From G963676205 sp964342525 (lineage in GTDB: Bacteria > Campylobacterota > Campylobacteria > Campylobacterales > Arcobacteraceae), in assembly GCA_964342525.1 (NCBI GenBank), contig CAYFGQ010000002.1:65714-129713 (forward strand): a DNA stretch of 64,000 bases. Direction: 5' to 3'. This document shows, piece by piece, positions 1 through 8,689 of this stretch. Under the pieces are notes generated by a model. That model worked only from the letters and a program-made list of their open reading frames with translations. It had not been told where the DNA came from and did not search any database. The position numbers were made by a program, and so were the translations under genes. The stretch's first letter is position 1, and every line of letters starts with the position of its first letter.

Positions 1-546
1 ATATACATATCCTAGATATAACATACCCACAAGCATCACTAATGATCCTGTAAAGGTATATAAGAAAAACTTGATCGAAGCATAGATTCTAAGGTTTCCA
101 CCCCATGCACCCACAATATAAAGCATAGGTACAAGTGAAAGCTCCCAAAATACATAAAACACTATAGCATCTAAAGCAACAAATACACCCACCATAGTCA
201 TCTCTAAGAATAATACAGTGATGATAAGATTTTTTAGATGTCTTGTTTCAGTTAATCCTATAATAGAGATCATCGTCATAAAAGTTGTCAGGATAATTAG
301 GAATAATGAGATTCCATCAACACCAAGATTATAACTTATACCATAAGATGGGATGATAGGGATAAACTCAGTAAACTGATAATCTCCATTTGTACCATCA
401 AATAAAACCCATAAATATAATGAAAGTATAAATTCTATTAAAGTTACTACAATGGCATAGGTTCTAATACTATCTCTGTCTACAACAAATGCTATTGCCG
501 CTGCAAATGCTGGAAAAAATACTAATATAGATAAAATATGATCCAT
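1..546 (-). CDS. nuoM: NADH-quinone oxidoreductase subunit M (partial, N-terminal part)
   Basis: Only the first 182 codons are inside the window; the gene runs off the left edge. The N-terminus reads MDHILSILVFFPAFAAAIAF, a hydrophobic first helix typical of the antiporter-like proton-pumping subunit NuoM in the membrane arm of complex I. The ATG at 546 has a GGAGTG ribosome site just upstream and lies 11 bases after the nuoL stop, so the two are cotranscribed. The gene order after nuoL supports nuoM rather than nuoN; nuoN is expected further left, outside the window. Confidence 0.88.
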   Translation of the reverse strand, partial: MDHILSILVFFPAFAAAIAFVVDRDSIRTYAIVVTLIEFILSLYLWVLFDGTNGDYQFTEFIPIIPSYGISYNLGVDGISLFLIILTTFMTMISIIGLTETRHLKNLIITVLFLEMTMVGVFVALDAIVFYVFWELSLVPMLYIVGAWGGNLRIYASIKFFLYTFTGSLVMLVGMLYLGYVY

Positions 547-557
547 TCATTCACTCC

Positions 558-2489
558 TTATTTAATTCCAGCTAGCGCTACAGCTAAAACTATTAATATT
601 GTTAAACCAAAGGCCATCCATTTTAATGCCCCTGATAGATTCCCTGAGTGCATAGCTCTTACTTCGCCACCCGTTTTATAAAATGTATTACCAATAAAAT
701 CTACAAGTGAATCTATGATCTTAAGATCGATAAACTTCCATGAGAATTTTGACATTGCAAGATATGGTTTATTGATAACATTTTCTAGCATATGCGGTAT
801 ATAGTATTGGTTTGCCAATAATCTATAGATAAATTTATCTTTCATACCCTCAGAGAAATATGTACCATGTTTTAGATATCTTTTAGCTGCAAAAGCTATA
901 CCACCAAGTGCTATTGCACTTGTAAGGATAATAAGAATCCATAAAGTTAAAGAGCTTACATGGATTTCAAGTTTTGGTAAAGTTGTTGTGATCATCTCTA
1001 CAAACGATCCTTTAAACCATCCAGCTATCACCGCTAAAACTGCAAGTGGTGTCATAGCTGCGATCACAAATTTATAAGTTTCATGTGGATGGTAACCAAA
1101 TTCTTTAAATCTCTCTTCACCAAAAAATACATACATAATAAGTCTAAATGAATAAAATGCAGTAAGACCCGCTGTTATATAAAGGATAGCCCATAAGATA
1201 TAAGCATGAGCTCCAAAGGCTACTTCAAGAATTAAATCTTTTGAGAAGAAACCTGCCAATGGCCAAATACCAGCAAGAGCAGTTGAAGCAACTATCATAA
1301 TAATAGCTGTTGCTTTCATATGTTTATACAATCCACCCATATTTTTAATATTTATCTCATCATTTGTAGCATGCATAACATTACCAGCACCTAAGAAAAG
1401 TACCGATTTAAAGAAGGCGTGGGTTGCAAGGTGAAATAGTGCCACCCAATATGCCCCAAGACCAGCAGCAACAAACATATATCCAAGTTGTGATAATGTT
1501 GAAAAGGCAATAATCTTTTTAATATTTGTAGCCACAAGTGCTTGGGATGCTGCAAAGATAGCAACAAATGCACCAAGACAAGCGATAAAGTATCCAACTT
1601 CTGGAACTATTACAAATATCTCATTTGCCCTAACTACTAAATAAACCCCCGCTGTTACCATAGTCGCTGCGTGAATAAGTGCAGATACAGGAGTAGGACC
1701 CTCCATCGCATTTGCAAGCCATTGGTTAAATGGGAATTGAGCTGATTTACCCATAGCACCGATAAATAAGAAAATAGCTATAGCTACTACTAAACCATGT
1801 GATAATAAATCAATCTTAGCAAATACCTCGTCATATTGTAAGCTTCCAATATTCCAAAAAATTAAGAAGATACCAATAAGCATAGCAAGGTCAGCAACCC
1901 TATTCATAATAAACGCTTCATTTGCCGCGTAACCTGGGCTGATTGAAGAATGTGGAGATAGGGTTGAAAATGGTGAGTTGTAGATATCTTTAGTAAGAGC
2001 TTTGTCCTCTTTATGATACCAAAAACCAATTAGACCCCAGGAACAAAGACCAACACCTTCCCAACCTATAAATAGACCAGCAAAGTTATCACTCATCACA
2101 AGAATCATCATAGAAAACACGAAAGCTGATAACCATGCAAAGAATCTATTGAAACTCTTATCATGATCCATATATCCAATTGAGTGAATATGAACCATAG
2201 TTGATACAACTGTAACCACACACATCATAGTAACACTTACAGGATCAACAATAAATCCAAATGGAATATCTAAGTTTCCAATCACAATCCAATCAAGAAG
2301 TTTTACATGTACAATCTCTCCAGCCATCACATACTTTAAAAGTACAAGTGATGCTATCATAGATACACCAAGAAGCGCTGATGTAACAATTCCTATTAAA
2401 AGTTTTCTTTTTGTTTGAGAAAAAAGTGCTGCAAACAGTGAACCAACTAGAGGAGCAAATAGTGCAATATATAAATATTTTTCCAACAT
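558..2489 (-). CDS. nuoL: NADH-quinone oxidoreductase subunit L
   Basis: 643 residues, the usual size for NuoL, the distal proton-pumping subunit of complex I. It is almost entirely hydrophobic. The family signatures WEGVGLCSWGLIGFW (about residues 143-157) and GPTPVSALIHAATMVTAG (about residue 270) are intact; the lysine and glutamate of the antiporter channel lie in this region. The C-terminal part holds the hydrophilic stretch and final transmembrane helix expected for the long lateral helix that clamps the other antiporter subunits. It starts 2 bases after the nuoK stop and is followed by nuoM. Confidence 0.96.
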   Translation of the reverse strand: MLEKYLYIALFAPLVGSLFAALFSQTKRKLLIGIVTSALLGVSMIASLVLLKYVMAGEIVHVKLLDWIVIGNLDIPFGFIVDPVSVTMMCVVTVVSTMVHIHSIGYMDHDKSFNRFFAWLSAFVFSMMILVMSDNFAGLFIGWEGVGLCSWGLIGFWYHKEDKALTKDIYNSPFSTLSPHSSISPGYAANEAFIMNRVADLAMLIGIFLIFWNIGSLQYDEVFAKIDLLSHGLVVAIAIFLFIGAMGKSAQFPFNQWLANAMEGPTPVSALIHAATMVTAGVYLVVRANEIFVIVPEVGYFIACLGAFVAIFAASQALVATNIKKIIAFSTLSQLGYMFVAAGLGAYWVALFHLATHAFFKSVLFLGAGNVMHATNDEINIKNMGGLYKHMKATAIIMIVASTALAGIWPLAGFFSKDLILEVAFGAHAYILWAILYITAGLTAFYSFRLIMYVFFGEERFKEFGYHPHETYKFVIAAMTPLAVLAVIAGWFKGSFVEMITTTLPKLEIHVSSLTLWILIILTSAIALGGIAFAAKRYLKHGTYFSEGMKDKFIYRLLANQYYIPHMLENVINKPYLAMSKFSWKFIDLKIIDSLVDFIGNTFYKTGGEVRAMHSGNLSGALKWMAFGLTILIVLAVALAGIK

Positions 2490-2491
2490 CC

Positions 2492-2797
2492 CTACCCCTT
2501 CATACTTGATATTTTATCTAGGTCAATAGTACCTTTTCTTTTATATAAAAGAATAAGTAGTCCAAGACCTATAGCAACTTCACTTGCTGCAATAGCTACG
2601 ATGAAAAATGCGAACATTTGACCTGTTAGGTCTTGATGATAATGTGATACGGCAGCCATACCAATATTTACAGCATTTAACATAATCTCTGTGGAGAAAA
2701 AAAGCATAAGAAGATTTTTTCTTCTAATAACACCTAGTAGTCCAATAAAAAATATAATCGTACTAAGGATTAAATAATCATTTAATTCTAATGTCAT
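2492..2797 (-). CDS. nuoK: NADH-quinone oxidoreductase subunit K
   Basis: 101 residues with three predicted transmembrane helices, matching the MrpC-like NuoK family. Membrane glutamates of the family are visible in FFSTEIMLNAVNIGM and IAASEVAIGLGLLI; these belong to the proton path of the membrane arm. The start overlaps the nuoJ stop by 4 bases, indicating translational coupling, and the stop lies 2 bases before nuoL. Confidence 0.96.
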   Translation of the reverse strand: MTLELNDYLILSTIIFFIGLLGVIRRKNLLMLFFSTEIMLNAVNIGMAAVSHYHQDLTGQMFAFFIVAIAASEVAIGLGLLILLYKRKGTIDLDKISSMKG

Positions 2798-3369
2798 TTT
2801 ATCCCCTTTTCATCATTTAATTTATCTTGTTCTTTTACATCTTCCTCTGCTAAATCAGTATAAGATACATCCATCTTTTTACCAGCTAAGATAATTCCAC
2901 CAATCATTGCAACTAAAAGCATAACCGCAGCAACCTCAAAAGGTACAAGATATTTTGTAAATAGTACAAGACCTACATCTTGAGCATTTCCATACTCAGG
3001 GTGTACTGGATAGTTTGCTTCCACATTTGCCCCAATTAATGGTGCTACAAAAATAAGAACTACTAAAAGTGCAGATAAACCACTTAATAAAAATGTCAAT
3101 CTTGGATTTGCAAACTTCTCTTTTACCTCAGAGATAGTATCAAAGAACATCATACCAAAGGCATATAGAGCCATCACTGCACCTGTATAAACTATAATCT
3201 GTACAACCCCTAAAAAGTCTGCATTTAATAAAAAGAAAAATGCAGATATAAAGATCATACCAGCTGCTAGTGAACTTAAAGCATACAGTGCATTGTTTGT
3301 AAACACTGTAATACTAAACATCGCGATTACTAAAAAAGCGAATAGATAAAAAGCTATAACTTCAAACAT
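2794..3369 (-). CDS. nuoJ: NADH-quinone oxidoreductase subunit J
   Basis: 191 residues with five hydrophobic helices, as in the NuoJ (ND6) membrane subunit of complex I. The conserved QIIVYTGAVMALYAFGMM segment around residues 57-74 is the helix that contains the pi-bulge linking quinone reduction to pumping. A charged C-terminal tail rich in Asp, Glu and Lys follows the last helix. It lies 8 bases after nuoI and overlaps nuoK by 4 bases. Confidence 0.95.
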   Translation of the reverse strand: MFEVIAFYLFAFLVIAMFSITVFTNNALYALSSLAAGMIFISAFFFLLNADFLGVVQIIVYTGAVMALYAFGMMFFDTISEVKEKFANPRLTFLLSGLSALLVVLIFVAPLIGANVEANYPVHPEYGNAQDVGLVLFTKYLVPFEVAAVMLLVAMIGGIILAGKKMDVSYTDLAEEDVKEQDKLNDEKGIK

Positions 3370-3377
3370 ATAAACCC

Positions 3378-4004
3378 CTAATACGCTAACGGTGTTTTTT
3401 TGATTTTTTCATCAGCATCAGGTGAAGGTGCACCAAAACCTGGATACTCTTTTTGATTTTTGATAAAATCGATTGGTGTAAGAAGATCATCTTTAAGTAC
3501 AAAGTGTGCTCTTTGCTCACTTGCATTTTCATATCTTCCACCATGTACAATTGCAAGCTCTGGACAAACTTCAGCACAATATCCACAAAAAATACAACGT
3601 CCTAGATTAATAGAATATTCTGTAACCTCTTTTCTAGAGTTTTCATCTATTTTTGTATCCATTTTAATACAATTTGATATACAGATTTTTTCACATAAAC
3701 CACAACCAATACATCTATTATAACCACTTTCAAGTAATCCTAGTAGTTTATGTACAGCTCTATATCTTGGTCCAATTGGAAGTTTTTCCATTGGGTATTT
3801 TACTGTGTGCATTTTGTCTTTAAATAGAGCTTCTCTCATAATATTAAAAGTGATTTTTAGACCACCAAATAATTCACCTTTGATAGATCTTTTAAATCCT
3901 CTTTTAAAAGCCTGCCATCCTGTCTCAGGATAAGGCTCTATCTCCATAAGCTTATATTCACCCTGTCCGATGTTTCTATCTTTAAATTGTTCTAAACTCA
4001 TCAT
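3378..4004 (-). CDS. nuoI: NADH-quinone oxidoreductase subunit I (2x[4Fe-4S] ferredoxin-like)
   Basis: 208 residues. Two ferredoxin motifs are present, CIGCGLCEKICISNCI and CIFCGYCAEVCP (about residues 98-150), which bind clusters N6a and N6b that carry electrons towards NuoB and quinone. The N-terminal amphipathic segment would anchor it to the membrane arm. It is longer than the E. coli protein (about 180) owing to N- and C-terminal extensions. It lies between nuoH (6-base gap) and nuoJ. Confidence 0.96.
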   Translation of the reverse strand: MMSLEQFKDRNIGQGEYKLMEIEPYPETGWQAFKRGFKRSIKGELFGGLKITFNIMREALFKDKMHTVKYPMEKLPIGPRYRAVHKLLGLLESGYNRCIGCGLCEKICISNCIKMDTKIDENSRKEVTEYSINLGRCIFCGYCAEVCPELAIVHGGRYENASEQRAHFVLKDDLLTPIDFIKNQKEYPGFGAPSPDADEKIKKTPLAY

Positions 4005-4010
4005 TATTCC

Positions 4011-5003
4011 TTAAAACATCATCACTACACCAGTAACGATCACATTTAAGATCGCTAAAGGCATTAGGATTTTCCAACATAACCACATCAATTGATCTGG
4101 TCTAACATGAGGCCAAGAAGCTCTAGTCCATAAGAATAAGAAGATTAAGAACATCACTTTTAAGATGATTGCAATAGCTCCAGGGATAAACCATAAATCA
4201 TTAAATCCACCTAAGAAAATAAGTGCTGTTAAAAATGAGATAGTAAATAGGTTTGCATATTCACCTATAAAAAACATACCCCATCTCATACCAGAGTATT
4301 CTGTAGCATATCCAGCTACAATCTCTGCTTCATGTTCTAGTAAATCAAATGGTGTTCTATTTGTCTCAGCATATCCAGCAATTAAAAATAAAACAAATGC
4401 TAAAGGTTGAGACCAAATAAGCCAACTTGCAACTGGACCAGCTTGGTAATTATTTATATCAATTAGTGATAAAGAACCAACTATCATAAGTGGAGTAAGA
4501 AGAGAAAGACCAGTTACAACTTCATATGAAAGAAGTTGGATAGCTGTTCTTGCACCTCCAAGAAGTGCCCATTTATTTGCACTTGCCATACCACCAAGAA
4601 GTGGTCCATAAAGCCCTGAAGCCATAACACCAAGTACAAAAAGTACACCTACATTGATATCAGCGATTATCGGTCTTACTGTATGTCCAAAGATTGTAAA
4701 CTCTGGGAAAAATGGAACCGCACTCATAGCAATAAACGCAGTTGCCACTGTAATTACAGGTGCGATCATAAATATTGGTTTGATAGCGTGTTGTGGTACA
4801 AAATCCTCTTTTGTGAAAAGTTTAACCCCATCAGCTAATATTTGTAAAATACCAAATGGTCCCACATGCATTGGTCCTAGTCTTCTTTGCATAAAAGCTA
4901 ATATTTTTCTCTCAATATATGTGGTAAAACCTGCAAGAGCTGAAAATACTAATACTACAATTAGTACTTTTACTATTGTTTCAATTATAATACTACTCTC
5001 CAT
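4011..5003 (-). CDS. nuoH: NADH-quinone oxidoreductase subunit H
   Basis: 330 residues, about eight transmembrane helices. NuoH forms the membrane side of the quinone chamber. The family hallmarks ERKILAFMQRRLGPMHVGP (near residue 31) and ETNRTPFDLLEHEAEIVAGY (near residue 213) are both complete. It begins 7 bases after the nuoG stop, inside the same operon. Confidence 0.97.
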   Translation of the reverse strand: MESSIIIETIVKVLIVVLVFSALAGFTTYIERKILAFMQRRLGPMHVGPFGILQILADGVKLFTKEDFVPQHAIKPIFMIAPVITVATAFIAMSAVPFFPEFTIFGHTVRPIIADINVGVLFVLGVMASGLYGPLLGGMASANKWALLGGARTAIQLLSYEVVTGLSLLTPLMIVGSLSLIDINNYQAGPVASWLIWSQPLAFVLFLIAGYAETNRTPFDLLEHEAEIVAGYATEYSGMRWGMFFIGEYANLFTISFLTALIFLGGFNDLWFIPGAIAIILKVMFLIFLFLWTRASWPHVRPDQLMWLCWKILMPLAILNVIVTGVVMMF

Positions 5004-5010
5004 ATTAACC

Positions 5011-7467
5011 TCACACTTTACTTATGGTAGCTTGATTAAATCTATAACTACCAAATAGTTTTTTAGTCTCTATCTTTTTATCAAAAGTTGGGATATATCC
5101 GATATTTCCTGTTATTTGATTATCAACTATAACTTTTAGTTTGATATTGCAATTATTTGCACTTACACTTACAATATCACCCTCTTGCACCTCATAAGAT
5201 TCAGCACCATCAATTGACAAATATAAAGCTGTCTCTTCATTTAATAGTCTTGCTTTTTGCGTGAACTCATTTACTTGATTGATAGGATTTGCTCTATAGA
5301 TAATCGTAGATGCAACCTCTTGATTTAAGATTTGCACAACCTTATCTTCACCAAGAGCAACTGGGGTATCATCTAAAAGATATCCTCTATTTTCACTTCT
5401 ATCATTTTTAAACTCATTTGGTAATGAGTCAAAATCTACTGATTTATAACCTTTAGCAGTAGGTAAATCAAGTGTATGATCTATTGTCTCTTCAGATTCT
5501 ATTCCAAGAGCCATAGCTAAGTGGTTTAACTCATATCCATTATAAGATAGAGCTGCATTTGTAGGTACTACCCTTTTATCGATATTTGTAAAAGTTCCCT
5601 CTTGTTGATTTAGTGCTGGCATATCAAGATCACCATCACCTAAAGCGCTTAGTACAAAATCTGCATCCATGTTATATCCAACAGTTTTACCACTCTCAAT
5701 AGGATCAAGATCACAAATCAGACTTACGCCTAAAGTGTTTGTTTGTGTAGGAATAATCACCACATCAAATTTTGTGTATTTGTCAATGATACCACATAAA
5801 TAAGCTAAGTTTTTAGCATTTGGATGGGAGATGATATCCTCACCAATAATTAAAGAATATGTATCTTTTTTAGCAAGCATAGCTTCTATGGTATCAAGAA
5901 GTTTTTCATCTTGCTTAAGATTATCTAAAAGCCTAGTGTATTCAAACTCTACCTCTTTTTTAACCTTTTTAGGAACCATCTTTTTCACTTCTTTCTCTTC
6001 ACCAGTCTCTTTATCCACAACTTTAGATATCACTTGATCTTTTATAGTCTCAACAATAGTTTTAGTTCTTGTTTCTCTAAATGATGCAATATACTCAGAA
6101 ATCTCTGCTGGTAAATCCTCAGCAAACTGATCCAAAATAAAATATAATACAGATTCTTCAGCTAAAGTATTGTGAGCAATAGTCTCAATTGTTTTACCTT
6201 TTTTACCAAAACCTTCTACAATTGGATCACCAATCGGGTGGAAATATAATCCTGCACCCTTATTTAAAGTGATAGCATTATTAAAGGCATTTTTAGATGC
6301 TGGAGAATCAGACTTTAGGAAACTTCCCACAGAGATAATAAAGTTACTATCATGGATCTTTTTAAGATCACCAGAATATAAAGCTTTACCAGTTACAGCT
6401 GAGTAGTTATCCATAAATGATTTAAACATATATGCATCATCATTTACTAGTTTAATTCCTAGCTTATCTTTTATCTTTTGTAAAATGAGTGCTTCTTCAT
6501 TTGTGATAAATGAGTTAAATTTAATAGTCTCAGAACTTTTTAAAGCTTCAAGTGCTTTATTAAAAGCTTCCTCATCTTTACCCTCAACTCTATTTTCAAA
6601 ATCAAATCCAAATCTTGTACTTCCACTTAAACTTGCATAGTGGGAATCATTTGTCACCCTATAGATGATTTGATTATCATGGTTTTCAATTGATTCATGT
6701 TTTACTTCGTAATACATTAAAGAACAATCTGAAGCAAATGGGTTTGATGCTGGAATTCTTGTAAGCTCCCATGCATTTGATTTATATTGAAAATCACTAC
6801 TTACCATTGCACCAGTAGGACAAACAGCAATACACTCACCACAATCAACACATTTATCTTCATCAAATCCGATCAATGATTTATTTAGTTTATTCCACAT
6901 AGAATAAGCATCTTTTGGCATAGTTGATTTTAGCTCTTTGGCTAGTGGTTCGCTTCCTCTTTTTACAGTTGAAAGTGCTGTTGATCCGATCATATCCTTA
7001 CAAACAGTTACACACTTCTCACATACGATACAAAGACCTGGATCGTATTTCATAACTCCCCATGTGGCTGCTGGTCTATTTACATCTTTTATTGAGTAAG
7101 ATTGTGAGTCTACTTTCATATATAAAGAGTAGTTTTGTAGTTCACATTCACCACTTTGATCACAAACACCACATTGTAATGGGTGGTTTACATCATAAAC
7201 CTCCATAATAGCTCTACGCTCTTTTGCGATATTTTCAGTGGTAACATTTACACTCATTCCCTCTTTTGCTTTAGCATTACAAGCATATACTTGTTTACCA
7301 TCAGCTTCCACAAGACATACTCTACATGCTAGAGTTGGGGTACATCTTGTTACATAACAAAGTGCAGGGATAAAGATATCATTTGCCCTTGCAATATTTA
7401 GTAGGGTTTCACCCTCTTTTGCTTGAATCTCTTTTCCATCAATAGTAAGATTTAATAAATCACTCAT
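5011..7467 (-). CDS. nuoG: NADH-quinone oxidoreductase subunit G
   Basis: 818 residues. An N-terminal 2Fe-2S domain (CYVTRCTPTLACRVC), the HxxxCxxC-type cluster motif (HPLQCGVCDQSGECELQNY) and two 4Fe-4S motifs (CIVCEKCVTVC, CVDCGECIAVCP) fill the first 240 residues. The rest is the molybdopterin-oxidoreductase-like fold, with a lysine-rich insert around residues 475-510. NuoG takes electrons from the input module and passes them towards NuoI. Here the preceding input subunits carry no cofactors, so NuoG is probably the first redox-active subunit. It overlaps the preceding gene by 4 bases. Confidence 0.95.
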   Translation of the reverse strand: MSDLLNLTIDGKEIQAKEGETLLNIARANDIFIPALCYVTRCTPTLACRVCLVEADGKQVYACNAKAKEGMSVNVTTENIAKERRAIMEVYDVNHPLQCGVCDQSGECELQNYSLYMKVDSQSYSIKDVNRPAATWGVMKYDPGLCIVCEKCVTVCKDMIGSTALSTVKRGSEPLAKELKSTMPKDAYSMWNKLNKSLIGFDEDKCVDCGECIAVCPTGAMVSSDFQYKSNAWELTRIPASNPFASDCSLMYYEVKHESIENHDNQIIYRVTNDSHYASLSGSTRFGFDFENRVEGKDEEAFNKALEALKSSETIKFNSFITNEEALILQKIKDKLGIKLVNDDAYMFKSFMDNYSAVTGKALYSGDLKKIHDSNFIISVGSFLKSDSPASKNAFNNAITLNKGAGLYFHPIGDPIVEGFGKKGKTIETIAHNTLAEESVLYFILDQFAEDLPAEISEYIASFRETRTKTIVETIKDQVISKVVDKETGEEKEVKKMVPKKVKKEVEFEYTRLLDNLKQDEKLLDTIEAMLAKKDTYSLIIGEDIISHPNAKNLAYLCGIIDKYTKFDVVIIPTQTNTLGVSLICDLDPIESGKTVGYNMDADFVLSALGDGDLDMPALNQQEGTFTNIDKRVVPTNAALSYNGYELNHLAMALGIESEETIDHTLDLPTAKGYKSVDFDSLPNEFKNDRSENRGYLLDDTPVALGEDKVVQILNQEVASTIIYRANPINQVNEFTQKARLLNEETALYLSIDGAESYEVQEGDIVSVSANNCNIKLKVIVDNQITGNIGYIPTFDKKIETKKLFGSYRFNQATISKV

Positions 7468-8246
7468 CCCTCTACCTTAGATATCTTAACTTGCTTAAAA
7501 CGATAACCATCAGATAATAGGTCTGAATCATTTACTATAGGATAAAGGGCAACAGTACCTTTTATATCTTGATCAAGTTCAAACTTTTTAACAATACTTT
7601 GATCTGCATATGAGATATTTATAGTATCACCAGGCTGGATTCTTGCAGCCATAGCAAAGGCTTTACTACCTTTTATAGATTCAGTTGATGAGTCTTTTAC
7701 ATTATAAATAACTGTACCATTGTAAGTATCAATATCTTCAACTTCATCCATATCATCCACCTCTAGGGCTATATCATCTCCAGATAATAAGATCACTTCA
7801 AAATCTGTGTATTTTTTTATAATTGAAACTAGTTTAAATATATTTTCACTTCTTGAGTGTTTGATAATATCATCACCGATAATTAGTGTTTTTTTAGTTT
7901 TAGAGCTAAAGTTTTCTACTAACTCTTCAAGCTCCTCTTCACCTACACTTGATTCACCACTGATATAACCGATATCTAGATCTTCTAAATACTCCATAGT
8001 TTTTTCATCAGCAGCACTTATTAAAAATGAAGCAAGTAAGGCAACCACACCCTCTTCACTTCCCACTTCATATTTTATAAATTGTGTGTAAAGATTTTCT
8101 AATTCTTTATCATCAATTGGGTGCATATATACAAACTGTGAAAGGCTAGAGTCTTTTATACTATTTAATAATTCTGGTTTATCCAAAGATATACGTGAGC
8201 CTAAAACTATAATCGCTTCACTATTTTTTATAATATCATTCATCAT
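7464..8246 (-). CDS. NuoF-position subunit: cofactor-free NuoG-like protein (Cj1574c type)
   Basis: 260 residues in the place where nuoF would lie. It has no cysteine at all, so it cannot bind the FeS cluster of NuoF, and no FMN or NADH motif is visible. Its sequence is related to the C-terminal half of the adjacent NuoG: LIIGDDIIKH plus the following KKYTDFEVIL here match LIIGEDIISH and DKYTKFDVVI there, and both proteins end in YRFxQxxISKV. By position it corresponds to Campylobacter jejuni Cj1574c, reported with Cj1575c to let complex I accept electrons from flavodoxin instead of NADH. The C-terminus overlaps nuoG by 4 bases. Confidence 0.8.
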   Translation of the reverse strand: MMNDIIKNSEAIIVLGSRISLDKPELLNSIKDSSLSQFVYMHPIDDKELENLYTQFIKYEVGSEEGVVALLASFLISAADEKTMEYLEDLDIGYISGESSVGEEELEELVENFSSKTKKTLIIGDDIIKHSRSENIFKLVSIIKKYTDFEVILLSGDDIALEVDDMDEVEDIDTYNGTVIYNVKDSSTESIKGSKAFAMAARIQPGDTINISYADQSIVKKFELDQDIKGTVALYPIVNDSDLLSDGYRFKQVKISKVEG

Positions 8247-8258
8247 TAAATCCTACCT

Positions 8259-8597
8259 TTAATCTTCATCATCTTCATCATTATTTTCTTTTGCTAAAGC
8301 TGCTTTTTTAGCTTCTTCTGCGGCCTTCTCTTCTGCTTCTTTTTTTAGTCTTTCAATTTTCTCTGCATCTGGTTCTTTTTTTATAACTACTGTCCAATCA
8401 ACCTCATTAAATTTTAATGAATTCATAACGGTATAGTTATTCTCAAAAGCTAAATCAGATACCTTTTGAATAGGAGTAAAATCTCCAATCTCAAAAAGGA
8501 AAATTGCATTTTCATTATCTTTTATGTCAGTATCCATAAGTTCTAACATACGGTCATAAAAGTTATCTTTTAAGGGTCTTAAGTCATAACGTTTCAT
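8259..8597 (-). CDS. NuoE-position small subunit (Cj1575c type)
   Basis: 112 residues. There are no cysteines, so the 2Fe-2S cluster of true NuoE is absent. The N-terminal 75 residues look globular; the C-terminal 40 are a Lys/Glu/Ala-rich helix ending in an acidic tail (NNDEDDED). By position and size it matches Cj1575c of Campylobacter, one of two proteins replacing NuoE and NuoF in this phylum. A GGAGG ribosome site lies 7 bases before the ATG. Its start codon overlaps the stop of the 31-codon ORF upstream (ATGA). Confidence 0.8.
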   Translation of the reverse strand: MKRYDLRPLKDNFYDRMLELMDTDIKDNENAIFLFEIGDFTPIQKVSDLAFENNYTVMNSLKFNEVDWTVVIKKEPDAEKIERLKKEAEEKAAEEAKKAALAKENNDEDDED

Positions 8598-8689
8598 CTC
8601 TGTGCCTCCATGGCTTCACTTCGTTCCGACCATTCCGGTTCCGAAACTAAAAAATTAAAATTGTTTACTTTTTTCACGTTTCTCACCAT
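8594..8689 (-). CDS. candidate 31-residue ORF between nuoD and the NuoE-position gene
   Basis: The apparent 91-base gap between nuoD and the NuoE-like gene is filled exactly by an open frame starting MVRNVKKVNNFNFLV. Its ATG overlaps the nuoD stop (TAATG) and its TGA overlaps the next ATG (ATGA), the usual geometry of translationally coupled genes. The second half is encoded by GC-richer DNA with repeated TTCCG words (on the plus strand) and reads SEPEWSERSEAMEAQR, which may instead be an inserted small repeat. No function is known to me; it could be a small complex I peptide or simply a spacer kept open for coupling. Confidence 0.45.
   Translation of the reverse strand: MVRNVKKVNNFNFLVSEPEWSERSEAMEAQR

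Noticed and set aside
5831..6037. Plus-strand open frames inside nuoG and other nuo genes
   Set aside because: They lie wholly within strong minus-strand genes, are Ser/Leu-rich shadows, and have no own start signals.
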